The notes: generated from the letters alone by a model not told the origin. A stretch of DNA of 64,000 nt from CAYNLK01 sp964398055 (GCA_964398055.1 CAYNLK010000025.1:25082-89081), one strand, 5' to 3'. Shown: positions 32,607 to 41,323, numbered from the stretch's first letter. Translations and numbers: made by a program.

Positions 32607-34298
32607 ATGATGGAGGACAAAAAGAACGCGGCAGGGGCAATACCTGCGCGTAAGCTCTCGCGACGCGAATTTTTACAGGTTACCGGCGTGGTAGGGGCAG
32701 GCCTGGTCGTGGCCGGTTGCACCCCAATCGTGCAAACCACCCCGGCAGCTCCGGCAGCCGAGTCCGCCGCCACCTCGGCGCCGGTAGTAGTCAAACCGGC
32801 TAAGGCCGGGCTGGCTGCCGGCAAGATCGGTGGACCTACCGGTTTTGAAGGCGCCGAGCGTTACCAGTACGGCCCGGACGACCCGGCCGGGCGAGCCATC
32901 GAGGCGCTCAAGGCGTTGCCTGCCGATAAGAAGCCGGCGCAATTGACCGTTATGCACCCCAGCGGCGCCGTTGGTCACTACAATGTCCCCTTCCCCGAAG
33001 GCGCGCCGACCCCTCAACAGGTCTTTGAAGAGGAAACCGGGATCAAGCTCGATATCGTCGGGGTCAACGAGAACGAACAGTTCCAAAAGATTATCCAGGA
33101 TACGACCACAAAGGCCGGCCAGTACGACATTTACTCGTTCTGGGGCAACAACCGTGGTACGCTGGCCGAGGCCGGCGCGTTTTTTGTACTGGATGACTTT
33201 GTAGCCCAGTACAAGCCGGAATGGGAGAAGCATTACGTCGGCGGCCTGCTCACGGTCGAGAGTTATGCCAAGTATGGCGGCAAGTACGTCTGTGTTTCCT
33301 TTGACGGCGATTATCAAAGCTGGAACTACCGCAAGGACCTGTTCGAAGATGCCCAGAATCAGAAGGATTTCAAGGCCAAATACGGCTGGGATTTGCAGTG
33401 GCCGGAAACCTGGGAGCAGCTCGACCAGTTGGCCGAGTTCTTCACCCGCCCGGATCAGAATCTACTGGGCTGCACCGACATTCGCAACCCCATCTGGGGT
33501 CTGACCAACTGGGTGCAGCGCTACGCCTGCTTCGCCAACCCGGCTCAGATGTACTTCGATCCCAAAACCGGCAACGCCCTGATCAATTCCGAGGCCGGCA
33601 TCAAGGCCACTCAGGAATATGCCGATACGATGAAGTACAAATCCAAGGACGCGGTGAGTTGGGGTTGGCCGGAGCAATATGCCAATATGGCCGCCGGCGG
33701 CACGGCCATTACCTGCGCTTTCCCCAACATGCCCAAATTCCTGGACAACCCCGGCAATAAGGATAGTAAAATTGTAGGTAAGCTCCGCACCGGTCTTGCT
33801 CCCGGCCGGATCATCGACGGCAAGCTGATCCGCCGCACCGTCTGGTGGCCCAACATCACCCTGGCCGTTTCCACCCAAACCCAGTATCCCGAAGCGGCTT
33901 ACCTATTCTTACAATGGGCGGACTCTCCCTCTATGTTCACTTTTATGGTCGGCAACCCGGCCGGTTACTATGACCCGTTCCAGGTGTCGGACTTCAAAGA
34001 CCCGGTGGTGGTAGGCAGCTACCACGAGTACCATGTGCCGACGATGGTCTCGTCGATCGAACATTCGGTGCCGCCGCTCAACCTCAACGGCGCCAGCGAG
34101 TACGAGACGGCGCTGGACAACAATGTTCAGGCGGTGATTGCGGGTAAAAAGACGGCCGAGCAGGCCATGGCGGATGCTGCGGCGGAATGGGAAAAGATTA
34201 CGGACCGCCTCGGCCGCGACAAACAGATCGAGGTGATCGCAGCCCAGGCCGCCGCCTACTCGACCGTGGTGGACACGCCCACGATCCAGCAGGGCTAA
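32607..34298 (+). CDS. Sugar ABC transporter substrate-binding lipoprotein (transporter 2)
   Basis: This 563-residue CUT1-type binding protein is larger than the first one. A Tat motif, SRREFLQ, at residues ~19-25 is followed by a lipobox ending AGC at about residue 40 and an Ala/Pro/Ser-rich linker. The mature part is rich in Trp and Tyr (GYDLQWPETWEQL-like segments), typical of carbohydrate clefts. ATG 32607 or the adjacent ATG 32610 both lie downstream of AGGAG; an upstream GTG at 32532 lacks one and would bury the signal peptide. Two permeases and two ATPases follow. Confidence 0.9.
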   Translation: MMEDKKNAAGAIPARKLSRREFLQVTGVVGAGLVVAGCTPIVQTTPAAPAAESAATSAPVVVKPAKAGLAAGKIGGPTGFEGAERYQYGPDDPAGRAIEALKALPADKKPAQLTVMHPSGAVGHYNVPFPEGAPTPQQVFEEETGIKLDIVGVNENEQFQKIIQDTTTKAGQYDIYSFWGNNRGTLAEAGAFFVLDDFVAQYKPEWEKHYVGGLLTVESYAKYGGKYVCVSFDGDYQSWNYRKDLFEDAQNQKDFKAKYGWDLQWPETWEQLDQLAEFFTRPDQNLLGCTDIRNPIWGLTNWVQRYACFANPAQMYFDPKTGNALINSEAGIKATQEYADTMKYKSKDAVSWGWPEQYANMAAGGTAITCAFPNMPKFLDNPGNKDSKIVGKLRTGLAPGRIIDGKLIRRTVWWPNITLAVSTQTQYPEAAYLFLQWADSPSMFTFMVGNPAGYYDPFQVSDFKDPVVVGSYHEYHVPTMVSSIEHSVPPLNLNGASEYETALDNNVQAVIAGKKTAEQAMADAAAEWEKITDRLGRDKQIEVIAAQAAAYSTVVDTPTIQQG

Positions 34299-34306
34299 GC
34301 GGGGAT

Positions 34307-34404
34307 CGATGTCATCAAGTTAAGACCGGAGTCGAGCCTTCAGGCGGTCACGCCCCGGCGTCCGGCTAAGGCCTCGACTCCGACATGCTAACTTAATGAC
34401 ATTG
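34307..34404. repeat. 98-bp palindromic element inside the transporter-2 operon
   Basis: Ends CGATGTCATCAAG and CTTAATGACATTG are near-perfect inverted repeats. They match the 13-base ends of the element at 62145, while the GC-rich core (GGAGTCGAGCC/GGCCTCGACTCC pairing) differs. It separates the binding-protein gene from the permease gene. No clear target duplication is visible. Confidence 0.78.
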
Positions 34405-34427
34405 ATACAACAGGAGCCAGCTTATTC

Positions 34428-35432
34428 ATGCAAAGTAATATCACTACCTCCATCTCACAACAGGCCGGAACCGGCGTAGCGAGCCAGGCCCGCTGGCGCA
34501 GGTACTTGGATATGAGCGACACGCGCACCTTCGCCTCGTCCTTGACCCTGCCGGCTCAACTCGCCCTGTTGCTTATTATGGTGTTTCCGCTGCTGGCTGA
34601 AGTCTACATCAGTATGACTTCCTGGACCCCCACGCGCGGCGGCGACTGGACGGAAGCCTATCGTTTCTGGGACTGGGGTTACAATTATGTAGAGGTGTTC
34701 CGTGATGCTGCCTTCTGGCGGTCGCTGGGCCGCACTTTCCTGATTGTCGGCATCGCCGTGCCGCTGGAGTTCCTCTTGGGGCTGGGGGTGGCCTTCTTAT
34801 TCATAGAGCATTTTCCCGGTAAGCGTATCTTTTACGCCCTGATGCTGGTGCCGATGATGATCGTGCCCGCCGTCGCCGGCTATGTATTCTGGTTGTTTTT
34901 CCAATCTAACGGCCCGCTCAACGCCATCGTGTCGCTGCTCATTGGGCGGCCGTTTACGGTGATCTGGCTCTCCGCCGAGTTCACGGCGATGATTGCCGTG
35001 ATTATCGCCGAGGTCTGGCAGTGGACGCCCCTGATGTTTCTGATCATGTTGTCCGGGCTGATGGGGCTGCCCGAGGACCAGATGCGCGCGGCGACGATGC
35101 TTGGGGCCAACTTCTGGCAGAAGTTTCGCTTTCTGATGTTCCCAATGTTGAAGCCGATTATCATTATCGCCCTGGTGATTCGCGGGATGGAAGCGGTAAA
35201 AATCTTTGACATGGTCTTTCTGATGACGACCGGTGGCCCGGCCCAGGCTACGGAGACCATTTCTATCTACATGTACAAAGTGGCCTTCCAGCAGGTGCGC
35301 TGGTCGTACGCCGCCGCAGCCGCGATGACAATCCTGGTCATTATGACGATCATCGCTTCTTACGCCTTGCGCCCCTTGCAGACAACCCAAACCGAGCAGT
35401 TGGTCCAGCCTGAGGCGAATCCGTTGGAGTGA
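34428..35432 (+). CDS. Sugar ABC transporter permease, MalF/UgpA type (transporter 2)
   Basis: This 334-residue membrane protein has six predicted helices. Its EAA loop reads LPEDQMRAATMLGANFWQKF, followed by LMFPML. The N-terminal ~40 residues are soluble. Its stop codon overlaps a GTG of the next frame, and the next ATG is eight bases on, showing coupling. It forms the channel with the 35438 product. Confidence 0.93.
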   Translation: MQSNITTSISQQAGTGVASQARWRRYLDMSDTRTFASSLTLPAQLALLLIMVFPLLAEVYISMTSWTPTRGGDWTEAYRFWDWGYNYVEVFRDAAFWRSLGRTFLIVGIAVPLEFLLGLGVAFLFIEHFPGKRIFYALMLVPMMIVPAVAGYVFWLFFQSNGPLNAIVSLLIGRPFTVIWLSAEFTAMIAVIIAEVWQWTPLMFLIMLSGLMGLPEDQMRAATMLGANFWQKFRFLMFPMLKPIIIIALVIRGMEAVKIFDMVFLMTTGGPAQATETISIYMYKVAFQQVRWSYAAAAAMTILVIMTIIASYALRPLQTTQTEQLVQPEANPLE

Positions 35433-35437
35433 GGCCC

Positions 35438-36496
35438 ATGTCAAAGCCCAAAATCTGGCAATCCGTCCTGCGTTATCTACTGGTCATCATTGTCGTGGGG
35501 TTGTTTACCCTCCCCACCTATTGGATGATAACGATGGCCTTCAAGCCCAAGGCTGAATGGTCTACCGCCGCCGGCACCATCTACTGGGTGCCCAAGAACC
35601 CAACCCTGGAGAACTTCGACACGGTGCTGACCGAGTACCGCGGCCAGTTCTTCCGGGCCAATCAGAGCTCGGCCTTGCCGGCCATCCGCAGCAGCTTCAT
35701 CGTTTCCATCAGCGCCACGTTGTTTGCTATGCTGTTGGGTACCCTGGCGGCTTACGGTCTGTCGCGATTCACGGTTGATACCGGGGACTTGCCGTGGTTT
35801 ATCGCCCTGGGTAGGCTGGCCCTGTTGGTGGTCGTGTTGCTGCCATTCATGGTCCTGTGGGCGTGGTTGGGCATCCTTGGCTCCTGGTACGGCATTGTCT
35901 CTTTTACTCTCCTCGGCATCGCCGTGGACCAAATCATCGGCCGGCTGCTGGCTCGCTACTATAAGGGTCCGGCCGGTAGCCTGGCCTTCTCCATCCTGCA
36001 ACTGCGCATGTTCCCGCCCATGGCCATCCTGATCCCGGTGATGATTATGTGGTCGGCCTTTCGGCTGGTGGATACCTGGTACGGGCTGGCCGTGGTCTAC
36101 GGGGTGATCACCTTCCCTTTCGTGGTCTGGCTGATGAAGAGTTTCTTTGATGAGGTGCCGCGCGAGCTGGACGAGGCAGCAATTGTAGACGGCTCCTCCA
36201 ACTGGGGCGCCTTCTTCAAAGTGGTTCTGCCATTAACCAAGGGGGGGCTGGCCAGCACGGCCCTCTTCGTCTTCATTCTAAACTGGAGCGATTTCCTGGT
36301 GGCGCTGCTGCTGACCAACCGCTACTGGCCGACCATCCCGGTCTTTCTGAATACGCTGGTCTCGTCCGAGATTGGGGCGCAACACGGCCCCAAGGCGGCC
36401 CTCGGGCTGCTGGCCGTGATCCCGCCGATCATCTTCGGCCTGCTGATCCAGCGGTATCTGGTGCGCGGTTTAACCTTTGGCGCGATCAAAAAATAG
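35438..36496 (+). CDS. Sugar ABC transporter permease, MalG/UgpE type (transporter 2)
   Basis: At 352 residues this is longer than a usual MalG-type permease (~280-300), because an extra hydrophobic segment lies in the middle (LLVVVLLPFMVLWAWLG, ~125-145). The EAA loop is VPRELDEAAIVDGSSNWGAF. ATG 35438 has GGAG just upstream; a GTG at 35429 that overlaps the previous stop is an alternative start. The ATPase genes follow after 15 bases. Confidence 0.92.
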   Translation: MSKPKIWQSVLRYLLVIIVVGLFTLPTYWMITMAFKPKAEWSTAAGTIYWVPKNPTLENFDTVLTEYRGQFFRANQSSALPAIRSSFIVSISATLFAMLLGTLAAYGLSRFTVDTGDLPWFIALGRLALLVVVLLPFMVLWAWLGILGSWYGIVSFTLLGIAVDQIIGRLLARYYKGPAGSLAFSILQLRMFPPMAILIPVMIMWSAFRLVDTWYGLAVVYGVITFPFVVWLMKSFFDEVPRELDEAAIVDGSSNWGAFFKVVLPLTKGGLASTALFVFILNWSDFLVALLLTNRYWPTIPVFLNTLVSSEIGAQHGPKAALGLLAVIPPIIFGLLIQRYLVRGLTFGAIKK

Positions 36497-36511
36497 AGGT
36501 AACCAAAAATT

Positions 36512-37612
36512 ATGGCCGGTATTCGCCTGGAAAAGCTATGTAAACAATTCGGAGATCTGACGGCTGTAGACGGCCTGGATCTGGAGATTGCCGATGGCCA
36601 ATTTGCGGCCCTGCTGGGGCCATCCGGCTGTGGCAAGACGACGACGATGAACATGATCGCCGGGCTGGAGGTCCCCACCTCAGGCGATATCTACTTTGAC
36701 GAGCGCCGGATGACAGATGTGCCGCCGGGCAAGCGTGGGATTGGTTTTGTTTTTCAGAACTACGCCATTTTTACCCACATGTCGGTCTACGAAAATTTGG
36801 GCTTCGGCCTGAAGGTGCGCGGCTGCCCGGAGGTGGAGCTGGGGCGCGAAGTCAGAAAGGTGGCCGAGTTGCTGCAAATTGCTCACATGCTCGATATGAA
36901 TGCCGGACGGTTGAGCGTCAATGATATGCAGAAAGTCGCTCTGGGTCGCAGCATGATCACCAATCCCAGAATCTTCTTGCTAGATGAGCCTTTCAGCAAT
37001 CTCGACGCCTCTTTTCGGGCTTACATGCGTGGCGAGCTTAAACGTATTCAGCGTGAGGTCAAGCAAACCATGATCTACGTCACCCACGATCAGATTGAGG
37101 CTATGAGCATGGCCGACAAGATTGCGGTGATGTATTGCGGCCAGCTCTACCAGTGGGGAACGCCGGATGAGGTCTATAACCAGCCTGTTAACGTCTTTGT
37201 GGCTCGTTTCATCGGCAGCCCGAACATGAACTTTTTGCCCTGTACCTACCAGACGGAGAATGGTCAGGGCTTTCTGGCCCAGAAAGAAGGGGGTGGGCGC
37301 GTGCCTGTAGATAACAGGCGACGCCAGTTGCTGGAGCAACGCACCGGCAGCCCTGATCTCATCCTGGGCATCCGGCCCGAACATATGCACGTGCATCCGC
37401 AACCTACGCCCTCAACCCTATGGCAAGGCATTGCCTATGCCATCGAGCCGTTAGGGTCGAAAACTATCGTCCACGTGCAGGTGGAGCGGGATTTGATCCA
37501 GGTCATTGCGCCGGCCGATTACCGCCCGCGCCTCGGCGAGCCGCAGTGGGTTGCCGTTGACTTGGGCTTTATGCACATCTTTGATGGCAGTTCGCGCGAT
37601 GTCATCCGTTAG
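36512..37612 (+). CDS. Sugar ABC transporter ATPase with degenerate signature motif (transporter 2, subunit A)
   Basis: This 366-residue MalK/UgpC-like subunit has an intact Walker A (GPSGCGKTTT), Q-loop (VFQNYAIF), Walker B (IFLLDEPFSNLD) and H-loop (YVTHDQIEAMSMAD). The C-terminal regulatory domain includes ILGIRPEHMHVHP. The ABC signature LSGGQ is replaced by LSVND before MQKVALGRS. In a mixed dimer with the next gene product, one ATP site would lack a proper signature contact. It sits between the permease and the second ATPase gene on the same strand. Confidence 0.93.
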   Translation: MAGIRLEKLCKQFGDLTAVDGLDLEIADGQFAALLGPSGCGKTTTMNMIAGLEVPTSGDIYFDERRMTDVPPGKRGIGFVFQNYAIFTHMSVYENLGFGLKVRGCPEVELGREVRKVAELLQIAHMLDMNAGRLSVNDMQKVALGRSMITNPRIFLLDEPFSNLDASFRAYMRGELKRIQREVKQTMIYVTHDQIEAMSMADKIAVMYCGQLYQWGTPDEVYNQPVNVFVARFIGSPNMNFLPCTYQTENGQGFLAQKEGGGRVPVDNRRRQLLEQRTGSPDLILGIRPEHMHVHPQPTPSTLWQGIAYAIEPLGSKTIVHVQVERDLIQVIAPADYRPRLGEPQWVAVDLGFMHIFDGSSRDVIR

Positions 37613-37637
37613 CTGCCGGTGAGCCAGGAGGATTGGT

Positions 37638-38792
37638 GTGGCAAACCTGAGATTGGAAAATGTTACCAAACGGTTCGGGCGGGTCGAGGCAATTAAGCGG
37701 CTAGACCTGGACATCCACGACGGCGAGTTTTTCTGCGTTTTGGGCCCTCCCGGCGCGGGCAAAACCACCACGTTGCGTTTGTTCGTTGGCCTGGCCCGTC
37801 CCGATGAGGGCACGGTCTATATTGACGATGAGCCGGTGAACGACGTCCACCCCGGCCGCCGCGATATCGCTATGGTCTTTCAAAACCTGGCCCTCTACCC
37901 CGACAAGACAGTGTTCGACAACATTGCCTACCCGCTGCGCGAGCGCAAGATGTTGAAGCAGGATATCCAGCAGCAAGTAACGGCTGTGGCCAAGAAATTG
38001 TATATTGACCACCTGTTGCAACGTAAGCCGGCCAAACTGAGCGGCGGCGAGCGCCAGCGCGTGGCTCTGGGCCGAGCCATCATTCGCCAGCCGCGCGCCT
38101 ATCTGCTGGACGAACCGCTGGCTAATTTGGATGCCCTCCTTCGCCTGGAGATGCGGGTGGAGTTGAAACGGCTTCAGGCGGAGTTGGGCCAGACTCTGGT
38201 CTACGTGACTCACGATCAGGTCGAGGCGATGTCTATGGCCGACCGTATTGCTGTTTTGGATCGTGGCGTCCTCCAGCAGTGCGCCACCCCCGACGTGGTC
38301 TATAACTTACCCGCCAACCGCTTTGTCGCTACGGTGGTTGGCAGCCCGCCTACCAACTTCATTCCCGTCGAAGTCCGGCCTCACAATGGTGATGTGGTGC
38401 TCGTTCACCCGGCCTTTACCCTCCGGGCTGTTGGCGAGAACCATCCTCTGCAGGCCGCGCTGGCCAGGCAAGGCAACCATCGCGACCCGGTGTTAGTCGG
38501 GGTGCGGCCCGAAGATGTGCAGCTCTTCCGGACGTCGCCAGGGCCGGGGGCCATCCCGGCTCAGGTCTCCGTAATTGAACCCTTGGGCGCTGAAACAATT
38601 GTGGATTTGCGGCTGGGGCCTGATCTGATCAAAGCCGTGGCGCCGCCCACCCAGCGGCTGGAGGAGCGTCGCCACGTTTGGTTAACGTTGGAACCTGCTC
38701 GCCTGCATATCTTTGATGCGGCGACGGGCGTTCGCCTTTACACCACCGGTCAGGCCGAAAATTTGGAATGTCTGGAACAAGCGCCGGCCTGA
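37638..38792 (+). CDS. Sugar ABC transporter ATPase, canonical (transporter 2, subunit B)
   Basis: This 384-residue MalK/UgpC-like subunit has Walker A GPPGAGKTTT, Q-loop VFQNLALY, signature LSGGERQRVALGRA, Walker B AYLLDEPLANLD and H-loop YVTHDQVEAMSMAD. A C-terminal TOBE-like domain follows (VLVGVRPEDVQLF). GTG 37638 follows CAGGAGGAT. With the degenerate subunit A it could energise transporter 2, and possibly transporter 1, which has no ATPase of its own. Confidence 0.94.
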   Translation: MANLRLENVTKRFGRVEAIKRLDLDIHDGEFFCVLGPPGAGKTTTLRLFVGLARPDEGTVYIDDEPVNDVHPGRRDIAMVFQNLALYPDKTVFDNIAYPLRERKMLKQDIQQQVTAVAKKLYIDHLLQRKPAKLSGGERQRVALGRAIIRQPRAYLLDEPLANLDALLRLEMRVELKRLQAELGQTLVYVTHDQVEAMSMADRIAVLDRGVLQQCATPDVVYNLPANRFVATVVGSPPTNFIPVEVRPHNGDVVLVHPAFTLRAVGENHPLQAALARQGNHRDPVLVGVRPEDVQLFRTSPGPGAIPAQVSVIEPLGAETIVDLRLGPDLIKAVAPPTQRLEERRHVWLTLEPARLHIFDAATGVRLYTTGQAENLECLEQAPA

Positions 38793-39078
38793 AAGAGAGT
38801 GACCTGGTTCTTCAGGATTTGGCGTGGTATCCCCCCAGCGGTAGGGGCGACCGGTAGTTTGGCTGAGGCTCACCGATTGGTTGTGACTTTTATCATTGCC
38901 AAAAAGGGATAAATGTCACTTGCCTGTTTGAACTGAAACTTCTATTCTTTGATTGATATACAATTGACAACCCTGGTGTTGATCTCTCCAAAATGTGCAC
39001 CTTGTTTAAAATTTACCAAGCTGTAATTTTAGAAGACCGATTAGAGATTTTTGGATATTGTAACCTAAAACAAAATAT

Positions 39079-39224
39079 CAGGTAAGGTGACTCGGTTGAA
39101 AGGCCGGGCTTAAAAAGGGGAAGCCGGTGCGAGTCCGGCGCTGTCCCGCAACTGTGATTTAGCAACGTAGCGATTCAAATCACTATCCCGAAAGTTGCTA
39201 ATCAGCCAGAATACCTGCCTTGCC
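39079..39224 (+). promoter_or_regulatory. Cobalamin riboswitch
   Basis: The B12-box core AGTCCGGCGCTGTCCCGCAA lies at 39132-39151 and is followed by CTGTGA. The closing part AGCCAGAATACCTGCC is at 39204-39219. AGGTAAGG near 39080 can pair with the CCTGCCTT end to close P1. It controls the operon that starts with a corrinoid protein at 39427. It is followed by an alternative pairing (CAATCAC 39229-39235 with GTGATTG 39257-39263) that excludes the terminator hairpin, so control is probably at transcription termination. Confidence 0.95.
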
Positions 39225-39253
39225 TCACCAATCACACCTGCTCCGAGGTAGAG

Positions 39254-39293
39254 GGGGTGATTGAAGTTAACCTGACTTCAATCACCCCTTTTT
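39254..39293 (+). terminator. Intrinsic terminator of the riboswitch
   Basis: GGGGTGATTGAAGT at 39254-39267 pairs perfectly with ACTTCAATCACCCC at 39275-39288 and is followed by five T residues. It lies 30 bases after the riboswitch aptamer and about 130 bases before the first gene. Confidence 0.93.
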
Positions 39294-39320
39294 GTTGAGT
39301 CTAATCCCGATGTAACAGGG

Positions 39321-39332
39321 AAGGAGGTGATC
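39321..39332 (+). other. Perfect 12-base complement of the 16S rRNA 3' end without a start codon
   Basis: AAGGAGGTGATC is the full anti-anti-Shine-Dalgarno sequence, but no start codon lies at the usual 5-9 base spacing. The real gene starts 95 bases later. Similar motifs occur at 10833 and 32485, each ~90-115 bases before an operon's first gene. Confidence 0.6.
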
Positions 39333-39426
39333 GAACCGGGCCAATTACGCCGGGTAAATAACTACCCCGAAGTCATTCTGGTATCCAGACTCTTATATCA
39401 TTTCAATGTGGAAAGGGAGTTTTGTA

Positions 39427-40062
39427 ATGAAAGAAAAATTAGTTGCGGCTATCGCCGATATGCGGGAGGAGGAAGCCCTACAACTCACCCGCGATCTGCT
39501 CGATGCCGGTGAAGACCCCAAAGTGGCCTTAGATGCCTGCCGCGAAGCCATGGCGATTGTTGGCGAGCGGTATGACCAAAAAGAGTACTTTCTGCCGGAA
39601 TTGATTATTGCCGGCGACATGCTGAAAGCGATCGGCGATCTGGTGAAGCCTAAATTGAAAGCGCAGGCGGTTGCAGGGCAATCGCAAGGTAAAGTGGTCA
39701 TTGGCACGGTGGCCGGCGACATCCATGACCTGGGTAAGGATGTGGTTAGCTTTATGCTCGACGTCAACAACTTCGAGGTCCACGACCTGGGCGTCGACGT
39801 GGCCGCCGAGAAATTCGTCCAGGCCATCAGAGACGTGCAGCCCGACGTGGTCGGCCTGAGCGGTTTCCTGACCCTGGGCTTCGATCAGATGCGGGTGACC
39901 GTGGAAGCGATCAAGGAAGCCGGCTTGCGCGATCGCGTCAAGATCATGATCGGCGGGGCAATTATGGACGACAGCGCCGCCACATACGTTGGGGCCGATG
40001 CTTACGGTGCCGATGCCGCGGCCGCTGTTAAGCTGGCCAAAACTTGGACAGGAGGGAATTAA
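39427..40062 (+). CDS. Corrinoid (B12-binding) methyl-carrier protein 2
   Basis: This 211-residue paralogue of the 14612 product has an N-terminal helical cap (RYDQKEYFLPELIIAGDMLKAI), then a cobalamin domain with Asp-Ile-His100-Asp-Leu-Gly, SGFLTLGFDQM and GGAIMDDSAA. It carries a methyl group on cobalt between methyltransferases. ATG 39427 follows GGGAG. It is the first gene behind the riboswitch and is spaced only two bases from the next methyltransferase gene, so the two are likely partners. Confidence 0.95.
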   Translation: MKEKLVAAIADMREEEALQLTRDLLDAGEDPKVALDACREAMAIVGERYDQKEYFLPELIIAGDMLKAIGDLVKPKLKAQAVAGQSQGKVVIGTVAGDIHDLGKDVVSFMLDVNNFEVHDLGVDVAAEKFVQAIRDVQPDVVGLSGFLTLGFDQMRVTVEAIKEAGLRDRVKIMIGGAIMDDSAATYVGADAYGADAAAAVKLAKTWTGGN

Positions 40063-40064
40063 CG

Positions 40065-41306
40065 ATGACTGAGAAATCACCGCAAGAACTTTATGACGAA
40101 CGACTCAAACGGGCGCTGGCTGCAGCCACGTTACAGGTGCCGGATCGTGTGCCGGTGTTTGGGCCCTACCAGAAATATCCCTATTCGTTCGCCGGCGTCA
40201 CCCTCAAAGACGCCATGAACGATTACGCCCTTGCTCGCCAGGCCTGCCATAAATTCCTCGACTACTTCCAGCCAGACCTGGACTTTGGGCCGATCTTCGC
40301 TTACCCGGCCAAGCCGATGGAGACGTTGGGTTGGAACGCCTTCAAATGGCCCGGCCATGGCCTGGACGACGACACGATGTACCAGTACGTTGAAGGTGAG
40401 TATATGACGGACGACGAGTACGACGAGTTCATCTTCGACCCGTCGGACTTTATGCTGCGCAAGTGGGCGCCGCGGCAATTCAAAGCTTTGGAAGGATTTT
40501 CGCAGTTCGTTCCGTGGCGCCGTTTTATGTGGTCCGGCTGGATGAACTTTGGCTTCTTCGCCTCGCCTGAGATGAAGGAAACGCTGCGCCTGGCCATCAA
40601 GGCCGGTGAAGAGATGAACGAATGGTGGGCCTCGCAAGCTCAATACTGGGGTGAGATTGGGGCCAAGGGTTATCCGCTGGCCTTTGCCGGCTGGAGCTGG
40701 CCGCCGTTCGACATCCTGGGCGATACCGTGCGCGGCACCCACCAGATCCTGCCCGATATGCGCCGCCGCCCGGAGAAGCTCCACGACGCTCTGGAAATCG
40801 CCACCCGTATCTTCATCGAGTACGGTTCGGGCGCGGCCGGCGCGCCGCTGCCGTTCTGCTGGGTCTGGGTCCACAAGTCGACCCGCAATTTCATGTCCGA
40901 TGCCCAGTTCAAGGAATTCTACTGGCCTTACCTGCGCCAGGGCATGCTCGGCCTGATCGAGAAAGGGGTCATTCCGGTGATCTACTGGGAGGCCGACTTT
41001 GAAAGCCGGCTGGAGCACATTGTGGATGTTCCCCCCGGCAAGATCGTCTATCACCTCTCCAACACCAACTTCGAGAAGGCCAAGGCTGTGCTCGGCGGTA
41101 CCACTGCCTTGATGGGCAACGTGCCCAACATCATGCTGTTGAGCGGCACCCCGGATGACGTGCGGGCCTACTGCAAGAAGCTCATCGACGTCGTCGGCAA
41201 GGACGGCGGTTTCATCATGGACACGGCGGTGATGTTAGACGAGGCCAAGCCCGAGAACCTCAAGGCCATGATCGACTTCACCAAGGAATATGGGGTGTAC
41301 GGTTAA
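40065..41306 (+). CDS. Divergent UroD-family protein, presumed methyltransferase, paralogue 5
   Basis: This 413-residue UroD-superfamily protein begins LYDERLKRALAAATLQVPDRVPVF. At the place of the His-x-Cys zinc pair it has Trp308-Glu-Ala310-Asp, and the late region reads IMDTAVMLDEAKPENL, so all usual zinc ligands seem absent. It may bind its substrate or metal differently, or serve as a corrinoid-binding partner. ATG 40065 follows GGAGGG; a TTG at 40044 lies inside the previous gene. It is tightly coupled to the corrinoid gene upstream. Confidence 0.82.
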   Translation: MTEKSPQELYDERLKRALAAATLQVPDRVPVFGPYQKYPYSFAGVTLKDAMNDYALARQACHKFLDYFQPDLDFGPIFAYPAKPMETLGWNAFKWPGHGLDDDTMYQYVEGEYMTDDEYDEFIFDPSDFMLRKWAPRQFKALEGFSQFVPWRRFMWSGWMNFGFFASPEMKETLRLAIKAGEEMNEWWASQAQYWGEIGAKGYPLAFAGWSWPPFDILGDTVRGTHQILPDMRRRPEKLHDALEIATRIFIEYGSGAAGAPLPFCWVWVHKSTRNFMSDAQFKEFYWPYLRQGMLGLIEKGVIPVIYWEADFESRLEHIVDVPPGKIVYHLSNTNFEKAKAVLGGTTALMGNVPNIMLLSGTPDDVRAYCKKLIDVVGKDGGFIMDTAVMLDEAKPENLKAMIDFTKEYGVYG

Positions 41307-41323
41307 GATTTAGAGTAGTTATT

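Noticed and set aside
39327..39512. Short frame beginning GTG inside AAGGAGGTGATC
   Set aside because: The GTG overlaps the SD-like motif so spacing is impossible, and it runs out of frame through the corrinoid gene.
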